Assembly: GCA_017399685.1 (NCBI GenBank)
Contig: JAFQBM010000040.1
Coordinates: forward strand, 186,001-250,000
Length of the DNA stretch: 64,000 nt
Source: Lachnospiraceae bacterium
GTDB lineage: Bacteria > Bacillota > Clostridia > Lachnospirales > Lachnospiraceae
Reading direction: 5' to 3'
The notes under the pieces are model-generated. The model was not told the DNA's origin, did not search any database, and saw only the letters and a program-made list of their open reading frames with translations. The position numbers and the translations under genes were made by a program. Below, in pieces: positions 31,961 through 40,631 of this stretch (the stretch's first letter is position 1; every line of letters begins with the position of its first letter).

Positions 31961-32392
31961 ATGGGTGAAACAAGATATCCGATAGGTGGAGATAAGGTAG
32001 TTAGATTTGGTTACGATGACATGAGATATGGTTGTCTTTGCACTTTCCCATTTAATTATTCAGAGCATAAGTTAGGAATGGGAACTGTAGAGTCGTTAGC
32101 TCTTATGGGTGCAGTGTTGTGTATGAGTGTGAATGGTGGACTTGAAGAAGTCGAGTATGCAGATGATGACGAATATGTAATTCCTGACTGTCTACCAAGA
32201 TGGGTAAGAGATGAAATTAGGAGAGTTCTCGGTGATTATCCAGAGAAATTTGATGAAGGAGAGTACGATACAGACCATGTTCCTGCTTCAATTAGTGATG
32301 AGGATTATAAGAATATGCTAATTAAACGCTTTACAGACATCAAAGAATGGGCAGAACAGTCCATTAAAGATGTAGAAAATAGCGATTATTAG
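31961..32392 (+). CDS. Hypothetical acidic protein (143 aa)
   Basis: Not recognised. Starts MGETRYPIGGDKVVRFGYDD; contains LALMGAVLCMSVNGG and a strongly acidic C-terminal half. ATG behind AGGAGG. The 140-base gap upstream has a TGAACC/GGTTCA stem and CTGTTTTAACAG. Confidence 0.65.
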   Translation: MGETRYPIGGDKVVRFGYDDMRYGCLCTFPFNYSEHKLGMGTVESLALMGAVLCMSVNGGLEEVEYADDDEYVIPDCLPRWVRDEIRRVLGDYPEKFDEGEYDTDHVPASISDEDYKNMLIKRFTDIKEWAEQSIKDVENSDY

Positions 32393-32430
32393 GCAATAGA
32401 AAGCCAATTTTTAAAGTGAGGTAAGCAACG

Positions 32431-32715
32431 ATGTATGAAGAATTAGAATATGAATTTGCAGATTTCAAGCATTCTTTTGATGAAGGCAGTTTGGTATTTG
32501 GTAGATGGTTTGATGAAGACGAATACGAAGATGAATATTCCCATAATGAAATAGACGAATATCAGGAAAAGTTTATTGAAAAAGTTAAGGAATATCTGCA
32601 TGAGAAAGCACCTAATAAGTATGTTGTAACAAGTGGATGGTGTGTTTTTGTAATGACAGTTGAGGAAGCACAGAAGAGAAATATGTTGCATATAGAAGAA
32701 CTTACTGTCAGATAG
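32431..32715 (+). CDS. Small acidic hypothetical protein (94 aa)
   Basis: Not recognised. Very acidic (FDEDEYEDEYSHNEIDEYQ), with a hydrophobic beta stretch YVVTSGWCVFVMT. Acidity of this kind is seen in DNA-mimic proteins, but nothing specific supports that. Eleven bases before the ligase. Confidence 0.65.
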   Translation: MYEELEYEFADFKHSFDEGSLVFGRWFDEDEYEDEYSHNEIDEYQEKFIEKVKEYLHEKAPNKYVVTSGWCVFVMTVEEAQKRNMLHIEELTVR

Positions 32716-32726
32716 GAGATGAAATA

Positions 32727-34646
32727 TTGGACAAGATTAAGCGAGTAAAAGAACTAAATGAATTATTACATAAAGCATCTTACGTTTATTATGGCTTAGA
32801 TAAGCCTATTATGAGTGATAAAGAATATGATGATTTGTATGACGAATTAGTTAATTTAGAAAAGGAAACAGAATGTGTATTAGCTGGCTCACCAACTCAG
32901 AAAGTACAAGGTTATATCTTAGATGGATTCAAAAAGGTTGAACATTCCAAGCCCATGTTGAGTGCAGATAAGACAAAAGAAGTAAGTGAAGTAGAGAAGT
33001 TTATTGATAACAGAGATTTCTATTGTTCATATAAGCTTGATGGTTTGACTTTGGTTGTGAAGTATAAGGATGGTAAGTTTGTTCAAGGAATCACAAGGGG
33101 AAATGGCACAATTGGAGAGGATGTCACTGAGCAATGCAGATTTATCAAAAATCTTCCAATGAAGATTTCAAATAAACATGACATTGAACTACGTGGAGAA
33201 TGTGTTATTAGTTGGGATGAATTTCATAGAATCAACGCAACACTTGATGAACCTTATTCTAATCCTCGTAATCTCGCAGCAGGTACACTTAGAAACCTTG
33301 ACTTAAATGTTATAAGAGACAGAAATCTATCATTTGTTGTATTTGAGTTGGTTTCTCCTACATTTACTCATAAATGGGATGGATTAAAAGCCATTGAAGA
33401 TATGGGATTTGAATGTGTAGGTAGAGCAAAGGGTACGGTAGAAAACTGTGTTGAAGGTATGCAACCTGATTGGTATGCGTATCCTGTGGACGGACTTATT
33501 TTTGAACTAAACAGTTCTGAATTATCCAAGTCATTAGGTGCAACTTCTCATCACGAGAACTGTCGTATAGCTTTAAAATGGGAAGACACTTTATATAAGA
33601 CAAAGTTGACAGATATTGAGTGGAATACGTCAAAGACAGGACTCATCAATCCAGTAGCAGTATTTGAGCCAGTTGATTTAGATGGTGCTATTACTACAAG
33701 AGCGACATTACATAACCTATCTTATATAGAAGATTTACAGTTGGGAATTGGAGATGAGATTGTTGTTTATCGTGCTAATATGGTCATTCCTAAAGTGCAT
33801 GATAACTTAACAAGAAGTAATACTTGGACTTTTCCAGATGAATGTCCTGTGTGTGGTGGATTAACTAAGATTGTAAAGGACAATGATACAAAGGTTGTCA
33901 TGTGTGACAATCCCAATTGTAAAGGCAAACTGCTTGGTAAGTTGAGTCATGCAGTAAGTAAGAATGCTTTAAATATTGATGGTATGAGCGAAGCTACTAT
34001 TGAGTTCTTGATTGAACGTGGATGGCTTACAAGTATCAAGGATATTTATAAACTGGATTATTACAGAGAACCTTGGAAAGAATATGATGGTTTTGGTAAT
34101 AAGTCAGTAGATAGACTACTAGGCAACATCGAAAACAGTAGAAAAACTAACTTAATGAGAGTTCTGTATGCTCAGTCAATTCCTCTGATTGGTAAGTCTG
34201 CAAGCAAAGATATTGCAAATCATTGTCAGAATGATATTGAGACATTTTATAGCCTAATGTATGAAGATTATAACTTCACGGCTATTGATGGTTTTGGTAC
34301 AGAAATGCAGAAGTCTTTAGCAAATTGGTGGAATAGTAATAGTGAAGAGTTTATGGATTTACTTGGAGAGTTTGAGTTTAAATCTACCTATGAAGTAGTT
34401 GTTGATAAGAAGCTTGAAGGATTGAATTTTGTAATAACTGGTTCTTTAAACAATTTCGGTAATAGAACAGAATTGCAGAATTTGATTGAGTCTATGGGTG
34501 GTAAAGTATCTGGTTCTGTAAGTGCTAAGACAAGTTATTTGTTGAATAATGATATAAATTCAACATCTTCTAAGAATAGGAAAGCGAAGGAACTCAATAT
34601 TCCAATTATCACAGAAGAAGATTTTATAAAAATGATTGGAGAATAA
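32727..34646 (+). CDS. ligA: NAD-dependent DNA ligase (639 aa)
   Basis: Domain order as in LigA: Ia domain (residues 1-60, YYGLDKPIMSDKEYDDLY), adenylation domain with SYKLDG (K103 carries AMP), RGNGTIGEDVTEQ and DGLIFELN; OB domain; a four-Cys zinc finger (CPVCGG ... CDNPNC); helix-hairpin-helix region; C-terminal BRCT (GLNFVITGSLNNFGNR). Seals nicks using NAD+, not ATP. TTG start behind AGGAG. Slightly shorter than bacterial LigA (about 670). NAD use links it to the NMN adenylyltransferase at 37158. Confidence 0.95.
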   Translation: MDKIKRVKELNELLHKASYVYYGLDKPIMSDKEYDDLYDELVNLEKETECVLAGSPTQKVQGYILDGFKKVEHSKPMLSADKTKEVSEVEKFIDNRDFYCSYKLDGLTLVVKYKDGKFVQGITRGNGTIGEDVTEQCRFIKNLPMKISNKHDIELRGECVISWDEFHRINATLDEPYSNPRNLAAGTLRNLDLNVIRDRNLSFVVFELVSPTFTHKWDGLKAIEDMGFECVGRAKGTVENCVEGMQPDWYAYPVDGLIFELNSSELSKSLGATSHHENCRIALKWEDTLYKTKLTDIEWNTSKTGLINPVAVFEPVDLDGAITTRATLHNLSYIEDLQLGIGDEIVVYRANMVIPKVHDNLTRSNTWTFPDECPVCGGLTKIVKDNDTKVVMCDNPNCKGKLLGKLSHAVSKNALNIDGMSEATIEFLIERGWLTSIKDIYKLDYYREPWKEYDGFGNKSVDRLLGNIENSRKTNLMRVLYAQSIPLIGKSASKDIANHCQNDIETFYSLMYEDYNFTAIDGFGTEMQKSLANWWNSNSEEFMDLLGEFEFKSTYEVVVDKKLEGLNFVITGSLNNFGNRTELQNLIESMGGKVSGSVSAKTSYLLNNDINSTSSKNRKAKELNIPIITEEDFIKMIGE

Positions 34647-34650
34647 GTAC

Positions 34651-35232
34651 ATGGAAATGTCATTTACAGTTTCAAAACATGCTAAAGAACGCTATGCAGA
34701 GAGAATAATGAATAAAGAAGATTTGTGGGATGTTAATTATTTCGTAAATCAGAATGAAGAGAAAATCATCAAAGATATTACTAAGATGCTTGAATATGGT
34801 GAAGTTATATATTCTGGTAAGCAAAAGGACAACAAAGGTAGAGAAAATACAGTTGATGTATATAGAAAAGACTGTTGGATTCTGCTTGTGGACAAGTGTA
34901 CCAAAAATGTAATCACTTTATATAAGGTAGATTTAGGATGTGGCGATGATTTCAACGCAGAATATGTAAATCGTATGATTGAAAAGATTCATGTTGCTAT
35001 GGATAATGTGTCAAAGGTTCAGATGGATATACTGAATGAGAGCAATATGTATCGTGAAATGATTACGAAAAATAATGACCAGATTGCTGAGTATCGTACA
35101 TATATCAAGAATTTAGAAGCGTTAAATGAAAGTTATAAGCAGATTATTGATAATAATGTGGTTAAAAATAGCCAAGCAAATAAAGAATTAGCAGAACATG
35201 TTAACACTTTAATTGGCAAGAAAGAGTTTTAG
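34651..35232 (+). CDS. Hypothetical protein with C-terminal coiled coil (193 aa)
   Basis: N-terminal SKHAKERYAERIM followed by EYGEVIYSGKQKDNKGRENTVDVYRKDCWILLVD resembles small RelE/HigB-like or sporulation-like beta domains of phages; the C-terminal 90 residues are coiled coil. ATG 34651 has GGAG nine bases upstream. Function not assigned. Confidence 0.65.
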   Translation: MEMSFTVSKHAKERYAERIMNKEDLWDVNYFVNQNEEKIIKDITKMLEYGEVIYSGKQKDNKGRENTVDVYRKDCWILLVDKCTKNVITLYKVDLGCGDDFNAEYVNRMIEKIHVAMDNVSKVQMDILNESNMYREMITKNNDQIAEYRTYIKNLEALNESYKQIIDNNVVKNSQANKELAEHVNTLIGKKEF

Positions 35233-35250
35233 GGAAAGAGGTAAGGTAGT

Positions 35251-35763
35251 ATTACAGAAGAACAGAGAAAATTAGTAGAAGATAATCATAACTTAATTTA
35301 TTCATTCTTGCAGAAATATCACTTAACCATTGATGAACATTATGGTTTAGCTGCGATTGGTTTGTGTAAAGCAGGAATTACATACAATGGAAATAAGTCA
35401 AGTTTTTCTACATACGCATACAAATGTATGTTTACAACAGTTATGTGTGAGTTAAGAAAGAAAGGTCAAACAAAGACTATTCCTGAACATCAGATTGTTT
35501 ACTATCAAGCAGAGATGGAGAATAACGAAAGTGATACTGCTTCATTTATGAATTATATTCCATCCAAAGAGAATGTAGAAGACAATGCTTTATCAGAGAT
35601 TATGTTTGATGAGTATGCAAAGAAATTAAAGGATAGAGATAAACAGATATTTGCTTTGTTTAGAGAAGGATATAAACAGGGAGAAATTTGTAAAATTGTG
35701 GGTTGTTCGCAACCACAAGCGTCAAGAGTTAAGAAGAAATTGGTGCAATATTTGGCAAGTTAG
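35251..35763 (+). CDS. Sigma-70-family RNA polymerase sigma factor, apparent ATT start (170 aa)
   Basis: Region 2 is clear: VEDNHNLIYSFLQKY, YGLAAIGLCKAGITYNGNKSSFSTYAYKCMFTTVMCEL. Region 4: LKDRDKQIFALFREGYKQGEICKIVGCSQPQASRVKKKL, a typical -35-binding helix-turn-helix. Short factors like this redirect host polymerase to phage middle or late promoters. The frame begins ITEEQRKLVED; GAGGT (35238-35242) puts ATT 35251 at eight-base spacing, and no ATG/GTG/TTG precedes region 2. A candidate reader of the recurrent intergenic element. Confidence 0.85.
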   Translation: MTEEQRKLVEDNHNLIYSFLQKYHLTIDEHYGLAAIGLCKAGITYNGNKSSFSTYAYKCMFTTVMCELRKKGQTKTIPEHQIVYYQAEMENNESDTASFMNYIPSKENVEDNALSEIMFDEYAKKLKDRDKQIFALFREGYKQGEICKIVGCSQPQASRVKKKLVQYLAS

Positions 35764-35864
35764 AAATTTTGCTCTCTGAAAACCTTGTAAAATAAGGCTT
35801 TTGGAGAGTGATTTTAGCCTTAAATCATCGGTTTTAATGACAAAATTTACAAGGTGGTGATGAC
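35764..35864 (+). promoter_or_regulatory. Leader with mutually exclusive helices that can hide the ribosome binding site
   Basis: ACCTTGTAAA (35782-35791) is a perfect complement of TTTACAAGGT (35846-35855), which contains the AAGGTGG ribosome binding site of the gene at 35865. Competing helices exist: CCTT/AAGG across 35783-35797, AAGGCT (35794-35799) with AGCCTT (35816-35821), and CTCTC/GAGAG. This is the layout of a translational switch. Confidence 0.45.
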
Positions 35865-36407
35865 TTGGAGTGTAGAAATTGCCCATATGGCAAAGAAGAT
35901 TTCGATAGAAGAATGGCTTGGTATAACAAAATCGTAGAAGAAAGAGGTATACCAAACGATATTTACGGATACAAAACCTATGAAGATGCTGTAAAAGATG
36001 CAGAACAATTCTTATGGTGTGACAAGGTTGGTGGCAAAGTTTATTGCTTTGGACATTGTACGGATGCTTATTCTGATATTCCAAAACATGAAAGTCATTC
36101 CAAGAGAAAGAGAAGAAATAAAAGAGAGCGAGATTTTAAATATAAAAACAGACTCAAATATTTACATAAGCACCGCAATTTCTATCCATCACCTGTTATG
36201 TATACAGATGAAATATGGGTAAGAGGGTATGGATATATTGAAAATCCCAAACCGTATTATAAGAGAATGTATCGTGGTAATCACAAGCATAACAGATACA
36301 AATATTATAAGAAATACGCAAATCGTTGTGTAAGACGGTATAAAGGAGAATTATATAGTGGTGGTTCGTATAAGAAAGTTTTTGATTATTGGTGGACTGT
36401 AGACTAA
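35865..36407 (+). CDS. Hypothetical basic protein with N-terminal Cys motif (180 aa)
   Basis: N-terminus ECRNCPYGKEDFDRRMAWY and later FLWCDKVGGKVYCFGHC form a probable metal site seen in phage-associated proteins of Clostridia. From residue 80 the protein is very basic (SKRKRRNKRERDFKYK), suggesting RNA or DNA binding. TTG start behind AAGGTGG, which a leader helix may mask. Confidence 0.7.
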   Translation: MECRNCPYGKEDFDRRMAWYNKIVEERGIPNDIYGYKTYEDAVKDAEQFLWCDKVGGKVYCFGHCTDAYSDIPKHESHSKRKRRNKRERDFKYKNRLKYLHKHRNFYPSPVMYTDEIWVRGYGYIENPKPYYKRMYRGNHKHNRYKYYKKYANRCVRRYKGELYSGGSYKKVFDYWWTVD

Positions 36408-36422
36408 GAAAGGATTGAAAGG

Positions 36423-36719
36423 ATGGTACAAGAGATTATGAAACCTTTAGTATATTACGATTTTAAGGAAATTAACGATTGCGAAGTGGCAATAAATAAG
36501 AAAAGATTGGAAGAAATATTGGAAGAGGTGTATCAAGCTGGTTATGCAGATGGTAGTAATTGCAGACCTTATATTACAACTACTCCTTGGAACACAAGAG
36601 ATAGTGTTACTTATTGCAATAACACAACACTTCCACAACCAAGAGAAATTCATTCTACTGGAAATCCAATTCCAAGACCCGATGTTGTGATTACTTGTAG
36701 CAATGCAGAAAGTAAGTAG
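36423..36719 (+). CDS. Small hypothetical protein (98 aa)
   Basis: Not recognised. Helical N-terminal half (KKRLEEILEEVYQAGYADG) and a Thr/Pro-rich tail (ITTTPWNTRDSVTYCNNTTLPQP). ATG behind GAAAGG. Confidence 0.6.
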   Translation: MVQEIMKPLVYYDFKEINDCEVAINKKRLEEILEEVYQAGYADGSNCRPYITTTPWNTRDSVTYCNNTTLPQPREIHSTGNPIPRPDVVITCSNAESK

Positions 36720-36727
36720 GTGAGAAT

Positions 36728-37144
36728 TTGAAACTTAAAGAGAAGCTAAGGAATTGGTTATTTGCAGATGAGATTAAGAGAATACAGATATTAGAAACTT
36801 GTTATAAAGACCAAATTGATTGGTGTAAGGATAGGGCAGATGAGTCTTATAGAGCATCTGAAAGAGCAAGATTATCATATCAACGTTCAGAAAAGGAAGT
36901 TGAAGAATGTAGAAAACTTCTTACGCAACTTGTAGATATTGGTGTTGATGTAGGGTTTCATTCAGAAGACCATAGTTGGGCAGTAATTTGTATTGCAGGT
37001 AAGCAGGAATATGTGAAATTCTTACCACTAGAAACAAGAGACGCAAGAGATGTTCTTAGATTCTTAAAGCAGTTTGAATATTCGAGACAGGTGATTGATA
37101 GTCCTATTGCGTTTAAGGGTATGTTGAAGAACAGATTTTTATAA
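36728..37144 (+). CDS. Hypothetical coiled-coil protein (138 aa)
   Basis: Not recognised. TTG start behind AGGTGAG. Long helix (DRADESYRASERARLSYQRSEKEVEECRKLL) followed by a small beta domain (SWAVICIAGKQEYVKFLPL). Operon-like spacing to the NMN adenylyltransferase. Confidence 0.65.
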   Translation: MKLKEKLRNWLFADEIKRIQILETCYKDQIDWCKDRADESYRASERARLSYQRSEKEVEECRKLLTQLVDIGVDVGFHSEDHSWAVICIAGKQEYVKFLPLETRDARDVLRFLKQFEYSRQVIDSPIAFKGMLKNRFL

Positions 37145-37157
37145 AAGGAGGAAATAT

Positions 37158-37715
37158 ATGAAACCATATGATGTTGGATTGATTTGTGGTAGATTTCAGA
37201 CTTTTCACAAAGGTCATGAGAAATTAGTAGATACAGGTTTAATGTTGTGTGACAGATTACTTATTTTGGTGGGTAGTTCACAGGAATGTGGTACTGAAAG
37301 AAATCCATTAAATATTAATACAAGGACGAAAATGTTGAAAACAGTTTATGGGGATAATCCGAATATTATGATTTATGGCTTGTCTGATATGACAAACGAA
37401 AATGATGTTTGTCCAGAGTGGGGAAGATATTTGCTTGATAATGTTGATAGGTATATTTATAAGAATCCCGAAGTTATGATTTATGGTAATGACGAAAGTA
37501 GAAGCTCATGGTTTGATAAGAAAGATTTAAAAAATACTACAGAACTTATTATTAATCGTAGCGAACTACCTATTTCTGCAACGATGTTAAGAAAGTTAAT
37601 GGTAGAAGATAAGCGTAAAGAATGGATGGAGTTGGTGAATCCACGATTACATAAAATGTATGATGAATTAAGAAATGAACTAATGACAGTTGAGTTTTAT
37701 CAAAAGATGAAATAG
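37158..37715 (+). CDS. Nicotinamide-nucleotide adenylyltransferase, NadM/NadR-like (185 aa)
   Basis: Nucleotidyltransferase of the HxGH class: CGRFQTFHKGHEKL (H17-x-x-H20), then GSSQECGTERNPLN and the second signature ISATMLRK. Converts NMN and ATP to NAD+. Phage copies can support NAD-dependent ligase (present at 32727) or rebuild NAD+ when host defences destroy it. AAGGAGG site. No nicotinamide phosphoribosyltransferase was seen here, so precursor supply is unknown. Confidence 0.85.
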   Translation: MKPYDVGLICGRFQTFHKGHEKLVDTGLMLCDRLLILVGSSQECGTERNPLNINTRTKMLKTVYGDNPNIMIYGLSDMTNENDVCPEWGRYLLDNVDRYIYKNPEVMIYGNDESRSSWFDKKDLKNTTELIINRSELPISATMLRKLMVEDKRKEWMELVNPRLHKMYDELRNELMTVEFYQKMK

Positions 37716-37763
37716 TCTTAAAATTTTCATTTTCAAGAGATTTTAGAAAGGTGGATAGAGAAG

Positions 37764-38042
37764 ATGTATGTAGAAAATATAGTTATAGGAAAGCCAATTG
37801 TAGAGCCTTCTACAATGTTTTCACTTGATGAAGACGATTGGAATAAGGTTGAAAAAGAGAAAACTTATTATACAGACGAAAGATTTTTACCAAGAATATT
37901 AGTTGATATTGGTATCTATCCATCTGTAAATGAGATAAGAAGAAACAAACCTGATTTGATGGTTGAATTAAATCAGTTAGATTTTCTTGATAATCTAAAG
38001 GTTAGTAAGAAAAGAAGAGTTTGGATATTGGTAGGTGAATAA
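37764..38042 (+). CDS. Small hypothetical protein (92 aa)
   Basis: Not recognised. Acidic, mixed; contains FLPRILVDIGIYPSVNEIRRNKPDL, which resembles a short segment of tyrosyl-type or helix-turn-helix proteins but is not assignable. Preceded by an ATTTTCAAGA element. Confidence 0.6.
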   Translation: MYVENIVIGKPIVEPSTMFSLDEDDWNKVEKEKTYYTDERFLPRILVDIGIYPSVNEIRRNKPDLMVELNQLDFLDNLKVSKKRRVWILVGE

Positions 38043-38044
38043 GA

Positions 38045-38791
38045 ATAGACAGATTAGGAGAAGTTAATAAAAATACACATGGTACATTGATGAAAATAAT
38101 TCGTTATGGGAATTATGACGATATTGATGTTCAATTTCAAGACGAATTTTATTACATAAAAGAGCATCAAACTTACAGTAATTTTAGAAGTGGTAGTATC
38201 AAAAATCCGTATGATAGGACTGTATTTGGTGTCGGATATGTTGGAGTAGGAAAATACAAGACCAAAGAAAAAGATGGTCGATTTACAATATACTATCAAC
38301 AGTGGAAGAATATGCTTCTCAGATGCTATGTAAAAGCAGAACGCCATCATGCATATGAGGATGCAAAAGTTTGTGAAGAGTGGTTGAATTTCCAAACGTT
38401 TGCTAAGTGGTATGACGAGCATTATTACGAAATAGAAGGAAGTTTACAGATTGATAAAGATATCAAATATCCAGGTAATATGATATACAGTCCTCAAACT
38501 TGTTTATTGACTCCGTAAAAGATAAACCTAATGTTTATGAACAAATCTAACAATCGTGGTTTACCAAATGGAATCGTTAAACAAGGTAAAGGATATCTTG
38601 CAAAGTATAATCATCAACACTTGGGTGTATATGCTACAGTCGAAGAGGCGTATTATCACCAAACGAAAAAGAAGAAAGAAGTAATTATAGAGTTGGCGAA
38701 TGAGTATAAAGATGTTATGCCTAAATATATTTATGACATCGTTGTAGGATATGAATTTGATATTAGAAACGATAGAAATTATGCAGCATAA
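38045..38791 (+). pseudogene. HNH/AP2 homing endonuclease interrupted by an in-frame TAA
   Basis: One continuous frame from 38045 (IDRLGEVNKNTHGTLMKIIRY) to 38791. The N-terminal part is family-typical (YDDIDVQFQ, YQQWKNMLLRCY, LQIDKDIKYPGN). It stops at TAA 38516-38518, then continues KINLMFMNKSNNRGLPNG into the AP2-like part (HLGVYATVEEAYY). The homologous copy at 2-358 reads Gln (CAA) at this codon, so one base change made the stop. The expected start codon is ATA. Both lesions point to decay; read-through would restore the protein. Confidence 0.75.
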
Positions 38792-38837
38792 TTTCTCTTG
38801 AAAACAACTCTTTCATCGTGAAAATTGGAGGTAGAAA

Positions 38838-39119
38838 ATGGAGCATAAAAAGTATAATCAAGTACCATTTGGGCTTGATATTGTAGATATTTTAGAACAA
38901 AAAGTTCAGGAATTGGCAAAAGAGCATTGGAAAAATGATGACTGTCCACCAGAATTTTGGGTGTCATTAAATAATGAGGATATGGATAATCAGTATATTG
39001 TCATAACTATTAAGCATGGATACAAATTTTCTGAGAAATTATTTCCAAGAAAAAGTACGGAATACGGTTACGATGCTGTATTAAATCAAATGATTAATAT
39101 GTATAACCAGACAATGTAG
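38838..39119 (+). CDS. Small hypothetical protein (93 aa)
   Basis: Not recognised. ATG behind TTGGAGGT. Contains DCPPEFWVSLNNEDMDNQYIVITIKHG. Typical of the small soluble genes of the next 8 kb. Confidence 0.65.
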   Translation: MEHKKYNQVPFGLDIVDILEQKVQELAKEHWKNDDCPPEFWVSLNNEDMDNQYIVITIKHGYKFSEKLFPRKSTEYGYDAVLNQMINMYNQTM

Positions 39120-39146
39120 CTTTGAAATTTTGCTTTTAAGGAAGAA

Positions 39147-39374
39147 ATGAGGTGTGAAATGGTTTTAACAGAACAAGAATTAGATTGGTTACAATTAGCC
39201 ATTGAAGATAATAATAAATACCACATCTCAGTAGATAATGATTGTATTTCTATTGATGAGTGTGTAGATGAAGAAAATGATGAATGGGATAGTGTATTTG
39301 TATTTAACAATTATGGTCAGGATTTGATTGTGCAGCTTTTTAACTATATTGGTTGTAATGCAAATCATGTATAA
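39147..39374 (+). CDS. Small acidic hypothetical protein (75 aa)
   Basis: Not recognised. Starts RCEMVLTEQELDWLQLAIEDNN; ATG at 39147 or 39159, GAGGTG lies between them and favours 39159. Strongly acidic. Preceded by a TTTTAAGG element. Confidence 0.55.
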   Translation: MRCEMVLTEQELDWLQLAIEDNNKYHISVDNDCISIDECVDEENDEWDSVFVFNNYGQDLIVQLFNYIGCNANHV

Positions 39375-39387
39375 GGATGGTGAATAG

Positions 39388-39669
39388 ATGAAGTTTTTAT
39401 TATGGGAAGTTGCAATAGAGCCAAACAGATTAGCAAGAATACAGTGGTTGTTATTCAAATTGTTTGGTATTAAACCAAAGAAAGACCCATGTGGTCATAC
39501 AAAACACACAAGAGGTTATTATTGCCATCAACCATTACATATGAAATATTGCGATGTTATCAATGAAGAAAAGAATAATAGAGTAGTTTGTAAGTGTTGT
39601 GGTCATTCACATATGGAGAGTAGTTCTTATATTGACCCATATAACGAAGAAGAGTGGATTAAATTTTAG
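39388..39669 (+). CDS. Zinc-ribbon-like hypothetical protein (93 aa)
   Basis: Cys/His-rich: PCGHTKHTRGYYCHQPLHMKYC and VCKCCGHSHM give two potential zinc knuckles. N-terminus hydrophobic-basic (RIQWLLFKLFGIKPKK). Function unknown. Confidence 0.65.
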   Translation: MKFLLWEVAIEPNRLARIQWLLFKLFGIKPKKDPCGHTKHTRGYYCHQPLHMKYCDVINEEKNNRVVCKCCGHSHMESSSYIDPYNEEEWIKF

Positions 39670-39711
39670 CTATGAATCTAACATTCTCTTGGGAAGTTGA
39701 GGTGAAATAAG

Positions 39712-40137
39712 ATGAAAATTATTTGTCCACACTGCAATAAAGAAGAAATGGCAGTGTATCAGGCATTAGATATTGTAAATGATGTTGCTCATGAAAAACT
39801 TCAATGTTATAGATGTGGCTATTGGGCAATACATAACTCCAAGAATTATAAGGAAGAATTTGAAAAATCAAATTATTATACTTTAGAATTTTCTACAACA
39901 TCTGGTGACAAAGAAAAGTTCACAGGCACAAAAGAAGAAATATATAAGCAGATAGATGAATATGAGTGGATTGGTTTCAGTGGATTGAAGAAAGAAAATG
40001 AACTTAGAATGATGGCTACTTGTATTGATATTCTCAAATATGGATATATGTATGAGTTTAAGGATAGCGAATATTCTAATTACGAAATTACTGTTGATAA
40101 TGGTCTTTGGGTAAGAATTCGCTATGGAATATTTTAG
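39712..40137 (+). CDS. Zinc-ribbon protein (141 aa)
   Basis: N-terminal zinc ribbon: IICPHCNKEE, then LQCYRCGYW 23 residues on. The remainder is a soluble alpha/beta domain (SGDKEKFTGTKEEIYKQIDEY). ATG behind GAGGTG. Confidence 0.65.
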   Translation: MKIICPHCNKEEMAVYQALDIVNDVAHEKLQCYRCGYWAIHNSKNYKEEFEKSNYYTLEFSTTSGDKEKFTGTKEEIYKQIDEYEWIGFSGLKKENELRMMATCIDILKYGYMYEFKDSEYSNYEITVDNGLWVRIRYGIF

Positions 40138-40176
40138 GCATAGAACCAGAGTTTCATTAAGAAAAGAGGTGTAAAA

Positions 40177-40623
40177 ATGCAGTATAGAGAAGAAGTGAGA
40201 GATTTATTTTCAGTACCAAACGACTATTATTTAACACATTGTATTAGTGCAGATTTTGGTATGGGTAAGGGAATTGTAGTTGAGTTCAATAAACGATTTG
40301 ATATGAAGAGAAAGTTACAAGTAAAAGACCCAGATTATTTACAGAGATACAATATACATAGAATCGGTGGAGATTGTATTTTAGAAGGTAGAGTATTGAA
40401 TCTTATTACAAAAGAGAGATATTGGATGAAACCAACTATCATCACAATGAGACTTGCTTTGCAGAAAATGAAGAAAATATGTTTAGAGAACAATATTACA
40501 AAGATTGCTATGCCAACAATCGGAGCAGGATTAGACAGACTTTCTTGGTCGGATGTATCTAAGCAGATTAATGATGTATTTAGTGACACTAATATTGAAA
40601 TTTTGGTTTGTAAGTTGAAGTAG
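40177..40623 (+). CDS. Macro-domain protein, TARG1/DarG-like (148 aa)
   Basis: Macro domain pattern: YYLTHCISADFGMGKGIVVEFNKRF, then VLNLITKERYWMKPT and IAMPTIGAGLDRLSW. This is the single-domain ADP-ribose-binding type related to human TARG1 and to DarG antitoxins, which remove ADP-ribose from glutamate or from DNA bases. In a phage it could reverse ADP-ribosylation by host DarT-like toxins, or process ADP-ribose released in NAD chemistry. GAGGTG site. Confidence 0.85.
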   Translation: MQYREEVRDLFSVPNDYYLTHCISADFGMGKGIVVEFNKRFDMKRKLQVKDPDYLQRYNIHRIGGDCILEGRVLNLITKERYWMKPTIITMRLALQKMKKICLENNITKIAMPTIGAGLDRLSWSDVSKQINDVFSDTNIEILVCKLK

Positions 40624-40631
40624 GTGATTAT

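Noticed and set aside
38516-38518. Idea that TAA is recoded as Gln in this phage
   Set aside because: TAA ends many genes here at the expected point and read-through would extend them into unrelated sequence; a single nonsense mutation explains the case.
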